This document shows, one piece after another, positions 17,265-31,950 of a stretch of DNA of 64,000 bases; the first letter of the stretch is position 1, and each line of letters opens with the position of its first letter. The translations under genes and the position numbers were made by a program. The DNA is from Pseudomonas azerbaijanoccidentalis (GTDB lineage Bacteria > Pseudomonadota > Gammaproteobacteria > Pseudomonadales > Pseudomonadaceae): positions 744,001-808,000 of the forward strand of contig NZ_JAHSTU010000001.1 in the NCBI RefSeq assembly GCF_019145495.1. Reading direction: 5' to 3'. The notes below the pieces were generated by a model that worked only from the letters and a program-made list of their open reading frames with translations, ran no database searches and was not told the origin of the DNA.

Positions 17265-17585
17265 ATGAGTACCGACGATAAACGCATCCGCGAGTTTGCC
17301 TATCAGATCTGGGAGTCAGAAGGAAAACCCGAAGGCCAGGAATCCCGGCACTGGGAAATGGCGCGCAAGTTGGCTGAAGCCGAAGCGTTGGCGCCAAAAA
17401 AACCGGCAAAAGCACCGGCCAGTAAACCTGCAGTCAGCAAGACCGCCAATGGCAAGGCAGGCGAAAGCAAAATCGCCGCGCCCAAGCCCAAGACCAAACC
17501 GGCTGCGGCATCGTCCGTTATCCCGCCAGGGGAAAAAGCCGCCGAGAAAAAGCCACGCGCCGCACGAAAACCGCCTGCGGTCTGA
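17265..17585 (+). CDS. DUF2934 domain-containing protein
   Basis: A 106-aa protein. Residues 1-40 hold the short DUF2934 helix pair (DKRIREFAYQIWESEGKPEG followed by SRHWEMARKLAEAE), common in proteins next to glycogen/trehalose genes. From about residue 45 the chain is low complexity, Lys/Ala/Pro-rich and highly basic (KPAKAPASKPAVSK and similar), resembling histone-like nucleic-acid-binding or disordered tails. It sits 21 bp after treY and before glgX in the same orientation. Its function is unknown; association with the glucan enzymes or polymer is only inferred from location. Confidence 0.85.
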   Translation: MSTDDKRIREFAYQIWESEGKPEGQESRHWEMARKLAEAEALAPKKPAKAPASKPAVSKTANGKAGESKIAAPKPKTKPAAASSVIPPGEKAAEKKPRAARKPPAV

Positions 17586-17659
17586 CTGTTTCGCCATAGC
17601 CCTGAATGACTGCGTGGCGAGCACTGCTCGTCACAAAAGGTGCGTTTGCCACGTAAAAA

Positions 17660-17751
17660 CTGTGGGAGCGAGCTTGCTCGCGATTGCAATGTCACATGCA
17701 ACCTTGATGTCGACTGACGCTCCGCCATCGCCAGCAGGCTTGCTCCTACAG
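17660..17751. repeat. REPIN between DUF2934 gene and glgX
   Basis: CTGTGGGAGCGAGCTTGCTC at the left and the inverse-type AGCAGGCTTGCTCCTACAG at the right, about 90 bp apart. A third, degenerate arm (TGGCGAGCACTGCTCG) lies just upstream at about 17615. This is an inverted REP pair within the operon and may modulate glgX expression. Confidence 0.75.
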
Positions 17752-17786
17752 GTTCTGTATCCGTTTTCTCCATTGCAGGAGCACTT

Positions 17787-19946
<2,160 letters not shown>

Positions 19947-20031
19947 AACGACCTGCAATGTACCGTTTGGATAAAAAAGTGCCACTCATGACCCTCGGAC
20001 GCGACGAATAACGTGACTTGAGCAATACTCG

Positions 20032-20066
20032 ATGCGCGGCCTTCCAGGGTTTGGAACGCCGCGCAT
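20032..20066 (+). terminator. Intrinsic terminator after glgX
   Basis: ATGCGCGGC (20032-20040) pairs perfectly with GCCGCGCAT (20058-20066). Inside, TTCCA and TGGAA extend the stem. TTGTTAT follows. This ends the glgA-glgX operon. Confidence 0.8.
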
Positions 20067-20156
20067 TGTTATCCACCCGCCCTCACGGGTCATCCGTGCC
20101 TGCCTGTTGCCGGCATCGCGCATGACTGAAGGCGAAACGAAACAAGGACGTACCTC

Positions 20157-20915
20157 ATGAAACCTGTTTCCCTCAGCGAAAGCAGCCTGCCAGCACAGAT
20201 CTGGAACAGCGCCCTGCAACTGGACAACATTCCGGTCATCAGCACGCAATCCCTGGTCCCTCCCGGGGCTCGCGCGGTGGTGATTGCCCCGCATCCCGGT
20301 GATGAGGTGGTGACCTGCGGCGGTTTGTTGCAACTGCTCAGCTCAATGGGCCATCCCTTGCAATTGATCTCGGTGACCGATGGCAGCGCCAGCCAGCCGG
20401 GTTCACAGCAGTGGTCGGAAAAACGCCTGAGTGTGTTTCGCTCCCAGGAAAGTGTCGAAGCCCTGCGCCGACTCGGGTTGCCGATGCACAGCCTGAAATG
20501 GATTCGCGGTGGATTTACCGATAACACCCTGGCCGAGCACGAGCTGGAACTGACTCGTTTCATCGCTCGCTACCTGCGCCCCGCCGACGTGGTGTTCAGC
20601 ACCTGGGCCGCAGACGGCACCCGTGACCATGATGCCGTGGGCCGCGCCAGCGCCCAGGCAGCGAGCGTCGCCGGAGCGACGTTTAACGAAGTTCCGGTCT
20701 GGGCCTGGCACTGGCCAGCGCGAGATCGCGAACTGATTCCCTGGCATCGCGCACGCAAGCTGCGCCTGGACACGTGGACGGTCGCCCGTAAAAGCCACGC
20801 TACCCATGCCTACGCCAGCCAGCTCGACGGCGAACCCGCCATCGGCATCGCCCCCCTGCTGCCGCGCATCCTGCTGGAGCGAATGCGCCTGCCCTATGAA
20901 ATCGTATTTGTCTGA
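20157..20915 (+). CDS. PIG-L / LmbE family deacetylase-like protein
   Basis: A 252-aa protein of the PIG-L superfamily of zinc-dependent N-acetyl-sugar deacetylases. The N-terminal metal motif reads VVIAPHPGDEVVTCGGLL, in which the usual HPDDE is HPGDE, so the first Asp (the general base in characterised members) is Gly. A second conserved block, FSTWAADGTRDHDAVGRASA, provides the later Asp/His. C-terminal residues RKSHATHAYASQ fit the family. No signal peptide is seen. It follows the glgX terminator and precedes an EEP phosphodiesterase gene. A role in modifying a sugar or a lipid-linked sugar is possible; the substrate is unknown. Confidence 0.8.
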   Translation: MKPVSLSESSLPAQIWNSALQLDNIPVISTQSLVPPGARAVVIAPHPGDEVVTCGGLLQLLSSMGHPLQLISVTDGSASQPGSQQWSEKRLSVFRSQESVEALRRLGLPMHSLKWIRGGFTDNTLAEHELELTRFIARYLRPADVVFSTWAADGTRDHDAVGRASAQAASVAGATFNEVPVWAWHWPARDRELIPWHRARKLRLDTWTVARKSHATHAYASQLDGEPAIGIAPLLPRILLERMRLPYEIVFV

Positions 20916-20977
20916 ACCCATAGCAGCCGCCGCCATGGCAGCAACGCAACCGCGTTCTCCGGTTTTACGACTGCTGC

Positions 20978-21009
20978 GCAGCCGAACGCAGCCTTCGGCA
21001 GCTGCTACA
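20978..21009. repeat. REP element downstream of the PIG-L gene
   Basis: GCAGCCGAACGCAGCCTTCG followed by GCAGCTGCTAC, a palindromic REP of the same class as the arms at 40399-40545. A looser partner (TAGCAGCCGCCG) lies at about 20920. Confidence 0.6.
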
Positions 21010-21092
21010 AATACTGCGTCGACGAATTGATATGAACTGCGCGCGCGCCCATCAGTCGCATACATAAGCCATTCGGATTCAGAGGAGTGAAC

Positions 21093-21893
21093 GTGACCAC
21101 CCATTCCAAGTCGCAGACGGCCGAATCGGTGCCGTTGACCAGTCCACCGGCCATTCATCGGATGCGTGTGTTGACGGTCAATACGCACAAGGGATTCACC
21201 GCGCTGAACCGACGTTTCATTCTCCCGGAACTGCGTGAAGCCGTGCGCAGCACCTCGGCGGATCTGGTTTTTTTGCAGGAAGTTGTCGGCGAGCATGATG
21301 GCCACTCCTCCCGCTACAACAATTGGCCGCAAACCTCGCAATACGAGTTTCTGGCGGACAGCATGTGGAGCGATTTCGCCTACGGTCGCAACGCCGTCTA
21401 CCCCGACGGCCACCACGGCAATGCCCTGTTGTCGAAGTACCCGATTCGCGAATACCGCAACCTCGACGTTTCCATCACCGGCCCGGAGCGTCGTGGCTTG
21501 CTGCACTGTGTGCTCGATGTACCCGGGCATGCCGAGGTCCACGCGATTTGTGTCCATCTCAGTCTTTTGGAAAGCCATCGCCAATTGCAGCTGCAGTTGC
21601 TTTGCCAATTACTCGAATCCCTGCCTGACGAGGCGCCTGTGATCATCGCCGGCGATTTCAACGACTGGCAGCTGCAAGGCAACGCCGCCCTCGCCCGTCG
21701 CGACTATCTGCACGAAGCGTTCGAACGCCACCATGGCCGTCCCGCCAAGACCTACCCTGCACGATTTCCGCTACTGCGTCTGGACCGGATTTACTTGCGT
21801 AATGCCAGCAGCCACGACCCGAAAATACTCGGGAGCAAGCCGTGGACACACCTGTCGGATCACTTGCCGCTCGCGGTGGAAGTTCGACTCTAA
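21093..21893 (+). CDS. Endonuclease/exonuclease/phosphatase (EEP) family protein
   Basis: A 266-aa member of the EEP fold of Mg2+-dependent phosphoesterases. Conserved sites: LTVNTHKGF (Asn), [14 protein letters not shown] (metal-binding Glu), the central His in [20 protein letters not shown] (Asp/Asn pair), and a final [10 protein letters not shown] (SDH). The product resembles YbhP, which in enterobacteria lies with cardiolipin synthase ClsB, but no cls gene is adjacent here. I chose the GTG at 21093, 7-8 nt after AGGAG; an in-frame GTG at 21087 overlaps the ribosome binding site. No signal peptide is evident. Confidence 0.82.
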   Translation: MTTHSKSQTAESVPLTSPPAIHRMRVLTVNTHKGFTALNRRFILPELREAVRSTSADLVFLQEVVGEHDGHSSRYNNWPQTSQYEFLADSMWSDFAYGRNAVYPDGHHGNALLSKYPIREYRNLDVSITGPERRGLLHCVLDVPGHAEVHAICVHLSLLESHRQLQLQLLCQLLESLPDEAPVIIAGDFNDWQLQGNAALARRDYLHEAFERHHGRPAKTYPARFPLLRLDRIYLRNASSHDPKILGSKPWTHLSDHLPLAVEVRL

Positions 21894-21976
21894 CCTCACA
21901 AATGCTCTGTTTTGAGCCTTACCTGTCATTTGTGTCAGTAGCTTCATAAAGCACGTGCTGCTACGGTCAATGGGTC

Positions 21977-21994
21977 CGTAACGATCTTGTTACG
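21977..21994. promoter_or_regulatory. Dyad symmetry upstream of the autotransporter gene
   Basis: CGTAAC-GATCTT-GTTACG, a perfect 6-bp inverted repeat with a 6-bp spacer, 160 bp before the autotransporter start. It has operator-like geometry, but no regulator can be named. Confidence 0.3.
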
Positions 21995-22153
21995 AACTTG
22001 AGACTCACCGTAGCCGCCGTTGCCGAAGATGCCCAACACGGGAATCAAGCTCGCTGATGCTGTCTCGCAACCCGCGCTACCCCAGGTTTCTGCTGCCTTG
22101 CCACTTTTGGCTGGACGCAGTTTTGCCACCGGATCACACGCGGGGGAACTTGC

Positions 22154-24703
22154 ATGACGTGGACTACCGACCTGCCCAAATATCGTTACAGCGCCTGTGC
22201 GTTTTCCATCTGGCTGTGCATCGGCTGGACCCCATCCGCTCAGGCGGCATGCACCTTCACTCCCACTGCCGGTAACGACACGCATGTGTGCGACAGTGGA
22301 ACCGGCGTAGCGCTGAGTGATCTGGCGGGCAACAACACTTTGAACCTACCCGTCAATGGCACCGGAACGATCAATGGCAACGCGACGTTCGGCGCCGGGA
22401 CCGACACCATCAATATGGATTCCGGTCGAATCGTGGGCATCGTCAATCAGGGTGATGGCGCTGATGTTTTCAATATCAGCGCGGGTCAGGTGACGGGTGC
22501 CGTCAACCAAGGCAATGGTATCGACAACTTCACCATGACCGGCGGCACTATCCAGTCCCTGGCCCAAGGCGACAGCCGCGACTTCTTCCTGATGACCGGC
22601 GGCACGATAGTCGGTGCTTTCGAGGACGGCGACACCGCCCGAATGAGCGCAGGCACCATCGGCCGGGTCGACATGAAGCTTGATAACAATCTGTTCGACC
22701 TGTCTGGCGGGCAGATCCTTGGCAACCTGGTCACCGGGTTCGGCACCGACACCATCATCGTTTCCGGCGGCAGGATTGGCGGCAACATCAGCGTCAGCGG
22801 TGGCAACGACAGCATTACGGTCACGGGCGGCGAAATCGTCGGTGAGATCCGCGCCAGTACCGGCAATGACACCTTCGTCTGGGACGGCGGCGGCATCATC
22901 CGATCAGCCATCCTGCTGGAGGACGGCAATGACAACGCGACCTTGCGTAACCTGACCGAAGCTTCACTGGCCCAAACCCCAAGCATCAACGGCGGCAATG
23001 CTGTCGATCTGCTGACATTCGATCACACCACCTCGGCCGGTACCGGTCGCTACATCAATTGGGAAACGGTCAACCTGAGCAATGGCTCGCAGTTCGACGT
23101 CGACGGTCACTTCGTGCTCGGCGACAGCACCTCTGGCAACGGCGTGTTCAACATCGACAGCAGCAGCGTCATCACGTCGTCCCAAGGCAGCATTACGCCC
23201 TTTACGGCCGGCCAGCTTGCCACGCTGAACAACGCCGGGATCATCGACCTGAGCAGCGGCAACACCCGCACCAGCGACACTCTGACGGTGCAGGGCAATT
23301 ACGCCGGCAACGGCGGCCAGTTGTTCTTGCAAAGTACGCTGGGCGATGACAGTTCACCGAGTGACAAACTGGTGGTCAACGACGGCACCTTGACCGGTAC
23401 CACCGCGATCACAGTCAGCAATCTGGGCGGTGCCGGTGCAGAAACCCTGCAAAACGGCATTCAACTGGTTCAGGCCCAAGGCACTGCTGTCAGCAGCAGT
23501 GACGCTTTTACCCTCAGAACGCCGCTATCGGCCGGCGCCTATGATTACGTGCTGTACAAGGGCGGTGTCACGGCTGGCAGCGAAAACAGTTGGTACTTGC
23601 GCTCTGCCGCCGTGGCGGTGCCGCTGGTCGCGGTGCCCAACCCTGACCCGACGCTACCGCCGATTCTGGTACCGCTGGTGGCGACTCCAGTGGCGGCTGC
23701 CGGTAGTCCCCCGGCGCCGGTTCCTGCGCCCGGATCTGCACCGATCCCTTTGTATCGCCCCGAAGTGCCTACGTGGTCAGTGCTGCCACCCGCTGCGGCA
23801 CAGTTGACCCTGAACGCCCTCGGCACCTTCCACGATCGTCAGGGCGACCAGCGCCTCCTGACTGAGACGGGTGTCTTCGGTGCAGGATGGGGCCGGGCTT
23901 ATGGCAAGAACTTCGAGCAGACCTGGGCCGGTACGGTCACACCAAAAATCGACGGTTCGCTGAATGGTTTCCAGGTCGGCAATGATCTGTTCGGCTCGCA
24001 ACTGGCCGGCGGGCAAACCCAGCGCACCGGGTTCTTCGTCGGCCACAGCCGCTTGAAGGGCGATGTCGATGGCTTCAATCAGGGCTTCGAAGACAAGCGC
24101 GCCGGCAAAGTGGAACTTGAAGGCGACAGCGTTGGGGCTTACTGGACGTTGACCGATCAAGACAATGCCTACCTCGATGCCGTCGCGATGTACACCTGGC
24201 TCAGCGGTGACAGCCATTCCGAACGCGGCCTCAAACTCGACAACGATGGGCACGCCCTGACCCTTTCCCTGGAGGCCGGGTATCCGTTTCCAGTGGCGAA
24301 CAACTGGGTGGTCGAACCCCAGGCGCAAATCATCCATCAACGAATCGACCTCGACAGCCAGAATGACGGAATCTCGAATGTGGAGTTCGATTCCGATCCG
24401 TCCTGGACCGGTCGCATGGGCGCGCGTCTCAAAGGTCGCTACGACGTCAGCGGTCTACCCCTGGAACCCTATCTGCGGGCCAATCTGTGGCACACCTTTT
24501 CCGGCACCGATACGGTCACTTTTGCCGGTACCACCGATATCGATACCGAACAGCAGTCATCCTGGGCTGATCTTGGCATTGGCGCGATCCTCACCGTCGC
24601 ACCCCGCGTCAGCGTGTACGCCAATGTCGACTACAGCAGCAATATCGACAGCAATCAGCAGCGTGGCATGGCAGGTAACTTCGGCGTGAGGTTGAGCTGG
24701 TAA
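22154..24703 (+). CDS. Autotransporter with a 20-residue-repeat beta-helix passenger
   Basis: An 849-aa type Va secretion protein. A signal peptide ends near residue 31 (SAQAAC). From about residue 84 to 270 there are about nine tandem repeats of 18-20 residues with the form D-x-hydrophobic-x-(S/T)GG-x-I-x-G-x-(V/I), for example DTIIVSGGRIGGNISVSGGN and DSITVTGGEIVGEIRASTGN, consistent with one rung each of a parallel beta-helix. A second non-repetitive beta region follows to about 490, then a Pro/Ala/Val linker (about 505-545), and a C-terminal 12-strand barrel of about 285 residues ending FGVRLSW. The barrel holds VVEPQAQIIHQRIDL, typical of the autotransporter domain. The exported passenger is probably an adhesin or biofilm factor; no protease catalytic motif is visible. 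Confidence 0.88.
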   Translation: MTWTTDLPKYRYSACAFSIWLCIGWTPSAQAACTFTPTAGNDTHVCDSGTGVALSDLAGNNTLNLPVNGTGTINGNATFGAGTDTINMDSGRIVGIVNQGDGADVFNISAGQVTGAVNQGNGIDNFTMTGGTIQSLAQGDSRDFFLMTGGTIVGAFEDGDTARMSAGTIGRVDMKLDNNLFDLSGGQILGNLVTGFGTDTIIVSGGRIGGNISVSGGNDSITVTGGEIVGEIRASTGNDTFVWDGGGIIRSAILLEDGNDNATLRNLTEASLAQTPSINGGNAVDLLTFDHTTSAGTGRYINWETVNLSNGSQFDVDGHFVLGDSTSGNGVFNIDSSSVITSSQGSITPFTAGQLATLNNAGIIDLSSGNTRTSDTLTVQGNYAGNGGQLFLQSTLGDDSSPSDKLVVNDGTLTGTTAITVSNLGGAGAETLQNGIQLVQAQGTAVSSSDAFTLRTPLSAGAYDYVLYKGGVTAGSENSWYLRSAAVAVPLVAVPNPDPTLPPILVPLVATPVAAAGSPPAPVPAPGSAPIPLYRPEVPTWSVLPPAAAQLTLNALGTFHDRQGDQRLLTETGVFGAGWGRAYGKNFEQTWAGTVTPKIDGSLNGFQVGNDLFGSQLAGGQTQRTGFFVGHSRLKGDVDGFNQGFEDKRAGKVELEGDSVGAYWTLTDQDNAYLDAVAMYTWLSGDSHSERGLKLDNDGHALTLSLEAGYPFPVANNWVVEPQAQIIHQRIDLDSQNDGISNVEFDSDPSWTGRMGARLKGRYDVSGLPLEPYLRANLWHTFSGTDTVTFAGTTDIDTEQQSSWADLGIGAILTVAPRVSVYANVDYSSNIDSNQQRGMAGNFGVRLSW

Positions 24704-25018
24704 CCTCCGAGCAAAGGCTCTAGATCGTGACTTTTTTGACGATTTTTCAAATAAACAAGCACTTAGAGAGGCGCCGTAAATCAGTCACTTATAAGCGCTA
24801 AATTAACCCTACCATTTATCGGCCATTTTCTTGACGCAGTGGCAGGGGTCTTCTTGACTTCACCGTACTACCCCCGGAAATACAATCAGGGGCAAGCCCC
24901 CAAGACACCCGCGTATACGGGCGGCCCCCGGCTTGCCCCCTTCCATTCGGTCGCCCCTCATTCGGGGTAGGAGAGACGCCAAGGCGAGTACGGCATGCGA
25001 TAGCAAGGTAGAACCCCC
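24704..25018 (+). other. Intergenic leader between the two autotransporter genes
   Basis: About 315 bp without a credible gene. The first half is AT-rich (TTTTTTGACGATTTTTCAAA, then AAATTAACCC), which would suit a promoter for the second autotransporter. The second half is very GC-rich and contains the inverted repeat listed separately. No start codon with codon use like the neighbours was found. Confidence 0.5.
24889..24939. repeat. Inverted repeat in the leader of the second autotransporter
   Basis: GGGGCAAGCC (24889-24898) and GGCTTGCCCC are inverse copies, separated by about 30 bp with further inner pairing (CCCGC/GCGGG, around CGTATACG). The core GGGGCAAGCCCCC resembles a REP arm but lacks the usual TGTGGGAG edge. 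Confidence 0.5.
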
Positions 25019-26086
25019 ATGAAAACTTCACTCACCCAACAAGAGATCAAAGTCACTTTTTGCACTGTCTCGAGTTCACTCCTGCTGTGCTCCTCCATGG
25101 AAGTACAGGCCCAACCGGCCGAGGACGAAACGACGCCCTGGTATCGCCAGGACGTGCCGGTCCTCACCCTGCCCGCACTCGCCACCCGATACCCTGGCCG
25201 CTTCAGCCCCATCGCCGATACGCGAAGTAGCCAACTGACCACCGAAGACGCCACGCCCTACACCTGGGACCAGATCTACGGCCAAGCTTCGCGCCAGGCG
25301 CAAACCGATGTGCTGGCCCAGGGGTTCACGATCCCGGGCTCTGGCGAACTCAAAAGCCCGGCGATCCTCACGCTGCAAAGCAGTAGCGGCCATACCCAAC
25401 GGGTTGGCCTGATCGGCGGCACCAGCCAGTATCAAGGCAACAGCAACGGCCTGCTGACTAACCGCGCCATGTCCGACTCGCACAGCGACACCCTCAACCT
25501 GCAAGGCCAAAGCCTCGGCGCTTACTACAGCTTGACGGGGCCGCAAGGCTGGCACGTTGATCTGTCGGCCAGCGGTGGGCGGGTCAATGGCTTCAGCCGC
25601 AATGAACAAGGGGCCCGCCAGGCCACCGAAGGCAGCGCGGTGACGTTATCGGTTGAAGGCGGCTTCCCGATCGGCATCAGCGAAAACTGGGTGGTCGAAC
25701 CCCAGGCTCAGTTGATCAATCAGCGCATCACCCTGGACACGCCGTATGCAGGCTCGGGCAATGCGTCGTCCAGCGATCTGACATCGTGGAGCGGCCGGGT
25801 CGGTGCCAAGTTGAAAGGTAGCTACGACATCAACGGCCTGCCCGTCGAACCCTATGTGCGGACCAACTTGTGGCATACCGTATACACCGGCAATACCGTG
25901 ACCCTTGATGAGGTCGACAAGATCAGCAGCAGTCGCAAATCGTCGACGGTCGAACTGGGTTTGGGTTTGGTAGCGCGGGTGACCCCGGCGGTGAGCTTGT
26001 ATGTCAGCGCCGATTACAGCAGTGATGTGGATGACAACGATTTGAACGGGATCATTGGTAGCCTGGGTGTGCGGATGCGGTGGTGA
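25019..26086 (+). CDS. Passenger-less autotransporter beta-domain protein
   Basis: A 355-aa protein made almost wholly of an autotransporter barrel. The N-terminus is weakly signal-like (CTVSSSLLLCSS to VQAQ, about residue 32), followed by a short segment of about 55 residues and then the barrel. Barrel segments match the upstream autotransporter: WDQIYGQASRQ against GWGRAYGKNFEQ, GFPIGISENWVVEPQAQLIN against GYPFPVANNWVVEPQAQIIH, and LGVRMRW at the end. The two genes are therefore paralogues, the second without a passenger. This protein could be an outer-membrane barrel in its own right, or a remnant of a larger autotransporter. Codon use is normal and the frame is intact, which argues against a dead gene. 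Confidence 0.8.
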   Translation: MKTSLTQQEIKVTFCTVSSSLLLCSSMEVQAQPAEDETTPWYRQDVPVLTLPALATRYPGRFSPIADTRSSQLTTEDATPYTWDQIYGQASRQAQTDVLAQGFTIPGSGELKSPAILTLQSSSGHTQRVGLIGGTSQYQGNSNGLLTNRAMSDSHSDTLNLQGQSLGAYYSLTGPQGWHVDLSASGGRVNGFSRNEQGARQATEGSAVTLSVEGGFPIGISENWVVEPQAQLINQRITLDTPYAGSGNASSSDLTSWSGRVGAKLKGSYDINGLPVEPYVRTNLWHTVYTGNTVTLDEVDKISSSRKSSTVELGLGLVARVTPAVSLYVSADYSSDVDDNDLNGIIGSLGVRMRW

Positions 26087-26123
26087 GGATCAGGCCTCAA
26101 GAGATGTATGGACCGGGCTGACG

Positions 26124-26192
26124 CCATCGCGGGCAAACCCGCTCCCACAAGGAACACCTCGGAACCTGTGGGAGCGGGCTTGCCCGCGATTG
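26124..26192. repeat. REPIN between convergent autotransporter and glgB
   Basis: CCATCGCGGGCAAACCCGCT with CCCACA at the left, and the inverse TGTGGGAGCGGGCTTGCCCG at the right. It lies between two convergent stop codons and could act as a transcription stop for both. Confidence 0.8.
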
Positions 26193-26210
26193 GAGCGACC
26201 CGGTTATGGA

Positions 26211-28445
26211 TCAGCCCTGCGGACTTAACATCAACACCGCCAACGGCGGCAAATTCAGCACCAGCGACAACGCTTGCCCGTGGCTCGGCGTTTCCTCGGT
26301 AAAGGCTCCACCACTGTTGCCATAGTTGGACCCGGCATAGGTAGCCGAATCGCTGTTGAGCAACTCGGTCCAGCGCCCGGCAAATGGCACACCGATCCGA
26401 TAAGCCTCACGCGGCACCGGGGTGAAGTTGGCAACCACCAACACCGGTTTGCCGTCCTTGCTCCAGCGCAACCACGCGTAGACGCTGTTGATCGCATCGT
26501 CACCGATCAGCCACTGGAAGCCTTGCGGCACATCGTCCTGCTCATGCAGCGCCGGCTCTTCACGGTAAAGACGGTTGAGGTCGCCGACCAGTTTCTGCAC
26601 GCCTTTGTGTTCGGAGTATTGCAGCAGGTACCAGTCCAGTTGCTGGTCGTGGTTCCACTCCCGCCACTGGCCGAACTCGCAGCCCATGAACAGCAGTTTC
26701 TTACCAGGATGCGCCCACATGAAACTCAGGTAGGCCCGCAGGTTGGCGAATTTCTGCCAGCGGTCGCCGGGCATCTTGTCGATCAGCGAATGCTTGCCGT
26801 GCACCACTTCGTCGTGGGAAATCGGCAGGATGAAGCGCTCGGACCAGGCGTACACCAGGCCAAAACTCAGCTCGTTATGGTGATGGGCGCGGTACACCGG
26901 GTCTTGCTGGATGTAATGCAGCGAATCGTGCATCCAGCCCATGTTCCATTTGTAGGCGAAACCCAGCCCACCCTGCTGCGTACTCTGACTGACGCCGGGC
27001 CACGCCGTGGACTCTTCGGCGATCACTAGCGCCCCTGGCGCCTCCAGCGCCACCACGTCATTGAGATGACGCAGGAAGTCGATCGATTCCAGGTTTTCCC
27101 GACCGCCATGGCGATTGGGTACCCACTCGCCGGCCTTGCGCGAGTAATCGCGGTAGAGCATCGACGCCACCGCATCGACCCGCAGGCCATCGATATGGAA
27201 ATGCTTGAGCCAGTGCAGCGCCGAAGCCAGCATGTAGCCGTGCACTTCGGTGCGCCCGAGGTTGTAGATCAGTGTGTCCCAATCCTGGTGAAAGCCTTCC
27301 TGCGGGTTGCCGTACTCGTACAGCGCTGTGCCGTCGAATTGTGCCAGGCCATGGGTGTCGGTGGGAAAATGCGCGGGCACCCAATCGAGGATCACACCAA
27401 GGTCGGCCTGATGGCAGGCATTGATGAACGCGGCAAACTCGTCGGGTGTGCCATAGCGCGCACTTGGCGCGAATTGCGACAGCAACTGATAACCCCACGA
27501 ACCGCCGAACGGGTGCTCCATGATCGGCATCAGTTCGATGTGGGTGAAGCCCAACTCTTTCACATAAGGAATCAGCCGTTCGGTCAGTTCCGGCCAGGTG
27601 TACTGGCGGGCCACTTCGCCGAGGTCGTCCAGTTCACATTGCCAGGAACCGGCATGCAATTCGTAGATCGACAACGGCGCTGACGAACGCTGACGCTCGC
27701 CGCGTGACGACATCCAGTCCTGATCCTGCCAGTCGACCTTCAGCGGTGACGCCACTTTTGAGGCGGTGTCCGGTGGCAGGCTCGTAGCCAGCGCCATGGG
27801 GTCGGCCTTGAGCGGCAGAATGCCGTCCTTGCCGAGGATTTCGTATTTGTAGGCCTCACCTGCTTGCAGGCGCGGGATGAACAACTCCCAGACCCCGGTC
27901 GGATGGCGCAAGCGCATCGGATGGCGGCGCCCGTCCCAGACGTTGAAGTCACCAACCACCGACACGCGCCGGGCATTCGGCGCCCATACTGCAAAACGCA
28001 CACCCTCGACGCCGTCCACGGTTTGCAATTGCGCGCCCAGCGCACTGCTCAAATCGCGGTGATTGCCCTCGGCGAACAGGTACAAATCCATGTCACCCAG
28101 CAACGGGCCAAAGCTGTAAGGATCTTCAGCGGTTTGTTCGCCACCGGCCCAGCGCGTGCGCAACAGGTAAGGTTGCGCACGTTCGAAATGACCAACGAAC
28201 AACCCCGGTGTCTGCGTCGCCTCAAGGGGACCGAGCTCCTCCCCGGACTCCTTGGCGACCACTTGCACGCTCAGGGCGTCCGGCAGGTACGCCCGAATGA
28301 ATTGCCCACCGGCGCCATCGCCGTGGGGGCCGAGAATTGCAAAGGGATCGTGATGCTCGGCGCGCACCAGTGCATCGATGTCACGCGCCTTGGGCAGCAG
28401 TGCTTCTTTGTGATGATGCCCCTGTTCCTTGTTCGAGAAACTCAT
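26211..28445 (-). CDS. glgB: 1,4-alpha-glucan branching enzyme GlgB
   Basis: A 744-aa GH13 enzyme that introduces alpha-1,6 branches into linear glucan. It has a long N-terminal part with an extra beta-sandwich ([20 protein letters not shown]), then CBM48 ([20 protein letters not shown]), the barrel motifs [68 protein letters not shown] (nucleophile), [15 protein letters not shown] (acid) and [20 protein letters not shown]. It is the last gene of the glgE-treS-glgB operon, starting 2 bp after the treS stop with GGAGAG inside the treS end. The REPIN downstream separates it from a convergent gene. Confidence 0.96.
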   Translation of the reverse strand: MSFSNKEQGHHHKEALLPKARDIDALVRAEHHDPFAILGPHGDGAGGQFIRAYLPDALSVQVVAKESGEELGPLEATQTPGLFVGHFERAQPYLLRTRWAGGEQTAEDPYSFGPLLGDMDLYLFAEGNHRDLSSALGAQLQTVDGVEGVRFAVWAPNARRVSVVGDFNVWDGRRHPMRLRHPTGVWELFIPRLQAGEAYKYEILGKDGILPLKADPMALATSLPPDTASKVASPLKVDWQDQDWMSSRGERQRSSAPLSIYELHAGSWQCELDDLGEVARQYTWPELTERLIPYVKELGFTHIELMPIMEHPFGGSWGYQLLSQFAPSARYGTPDEFAAFINACHQADLGVILDWVPAHFPTDTHGLAQFDGTALYEYGNPQEGFHQDWDTLIYNLGRTEVHGYMLASALHWLKHFHIDGLRVDAVASMLYRDYSRKAGEWVPNRHGGRENLESIDFLRHLNDVVALEAPGALVIAEESTAWPGVSQSTQQGGLGFAYKWNMGWMHDSLHYIQQDPVYRAHHHNELSFGLVYAWSERFILPISHDEVVHGKHSLIDKMPGDRWQKFANLRAYLSFMWAHPGKKLLFMGCEFGQWREWNHDQQLDWYLLQYSEHKGVQKLVGDLNRLYREEPALHEQDDVPQGFQWLIGDDAINSVYAWLRWSKDGKPVLVVANFTPVPREAYRIGVPFAGRWTELLNSDSATYAGSNYGNSGGAFTEETPSHGQALSLVLNLPPLAVLMLSPQG

Positions 28446-28447
28446 GA

Positions 28448-31789
<3,342 letters not shown>

Positions 31790-31837
31790 TTGAAACTCCT
31801 GATGAATTCTCTACACATCTCACAGATGTGCCGATCC

Positions 31838-31919
31838 TGTGTAGGAGCTGCCGAAGGCTGCGATCTTTTGCCCTTAAATGCGAAGATTAAAAGATCGCAG
31901 CCTTCGGCAGCTCCTGCAG
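31838..31919. repeat. REPIN between glgE and treS
   Basis: TGTAGGAGCTGCCGAAGGCT at the left and the exact inverse AGCCTTCGGCAGCTCCTGCA at the right, each extended by GCGATCTTTT and AAAAGATCGC. It is inside the glgE-treS operon and could attenuate or stabilise segments of that mRNA. Confidence 0.85.
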
Positions 31920-31950
31920 GGCTAATTGCCTGGAAGACTGCTCGGCGCGA

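Noticed and set aside
25019..26086. Short autotransporter considered a pseudogene
   Set aside because: Frame intact, normal codon use, complete barrel end (LGVRMRW); no stop or frameshift seen.
26087..26210. Apparent direct/inverted repeats considered as CRISPR or an attachment site
   Set aside because: Only one inverted pair of REP arms, no regular spacing, no cas genes.
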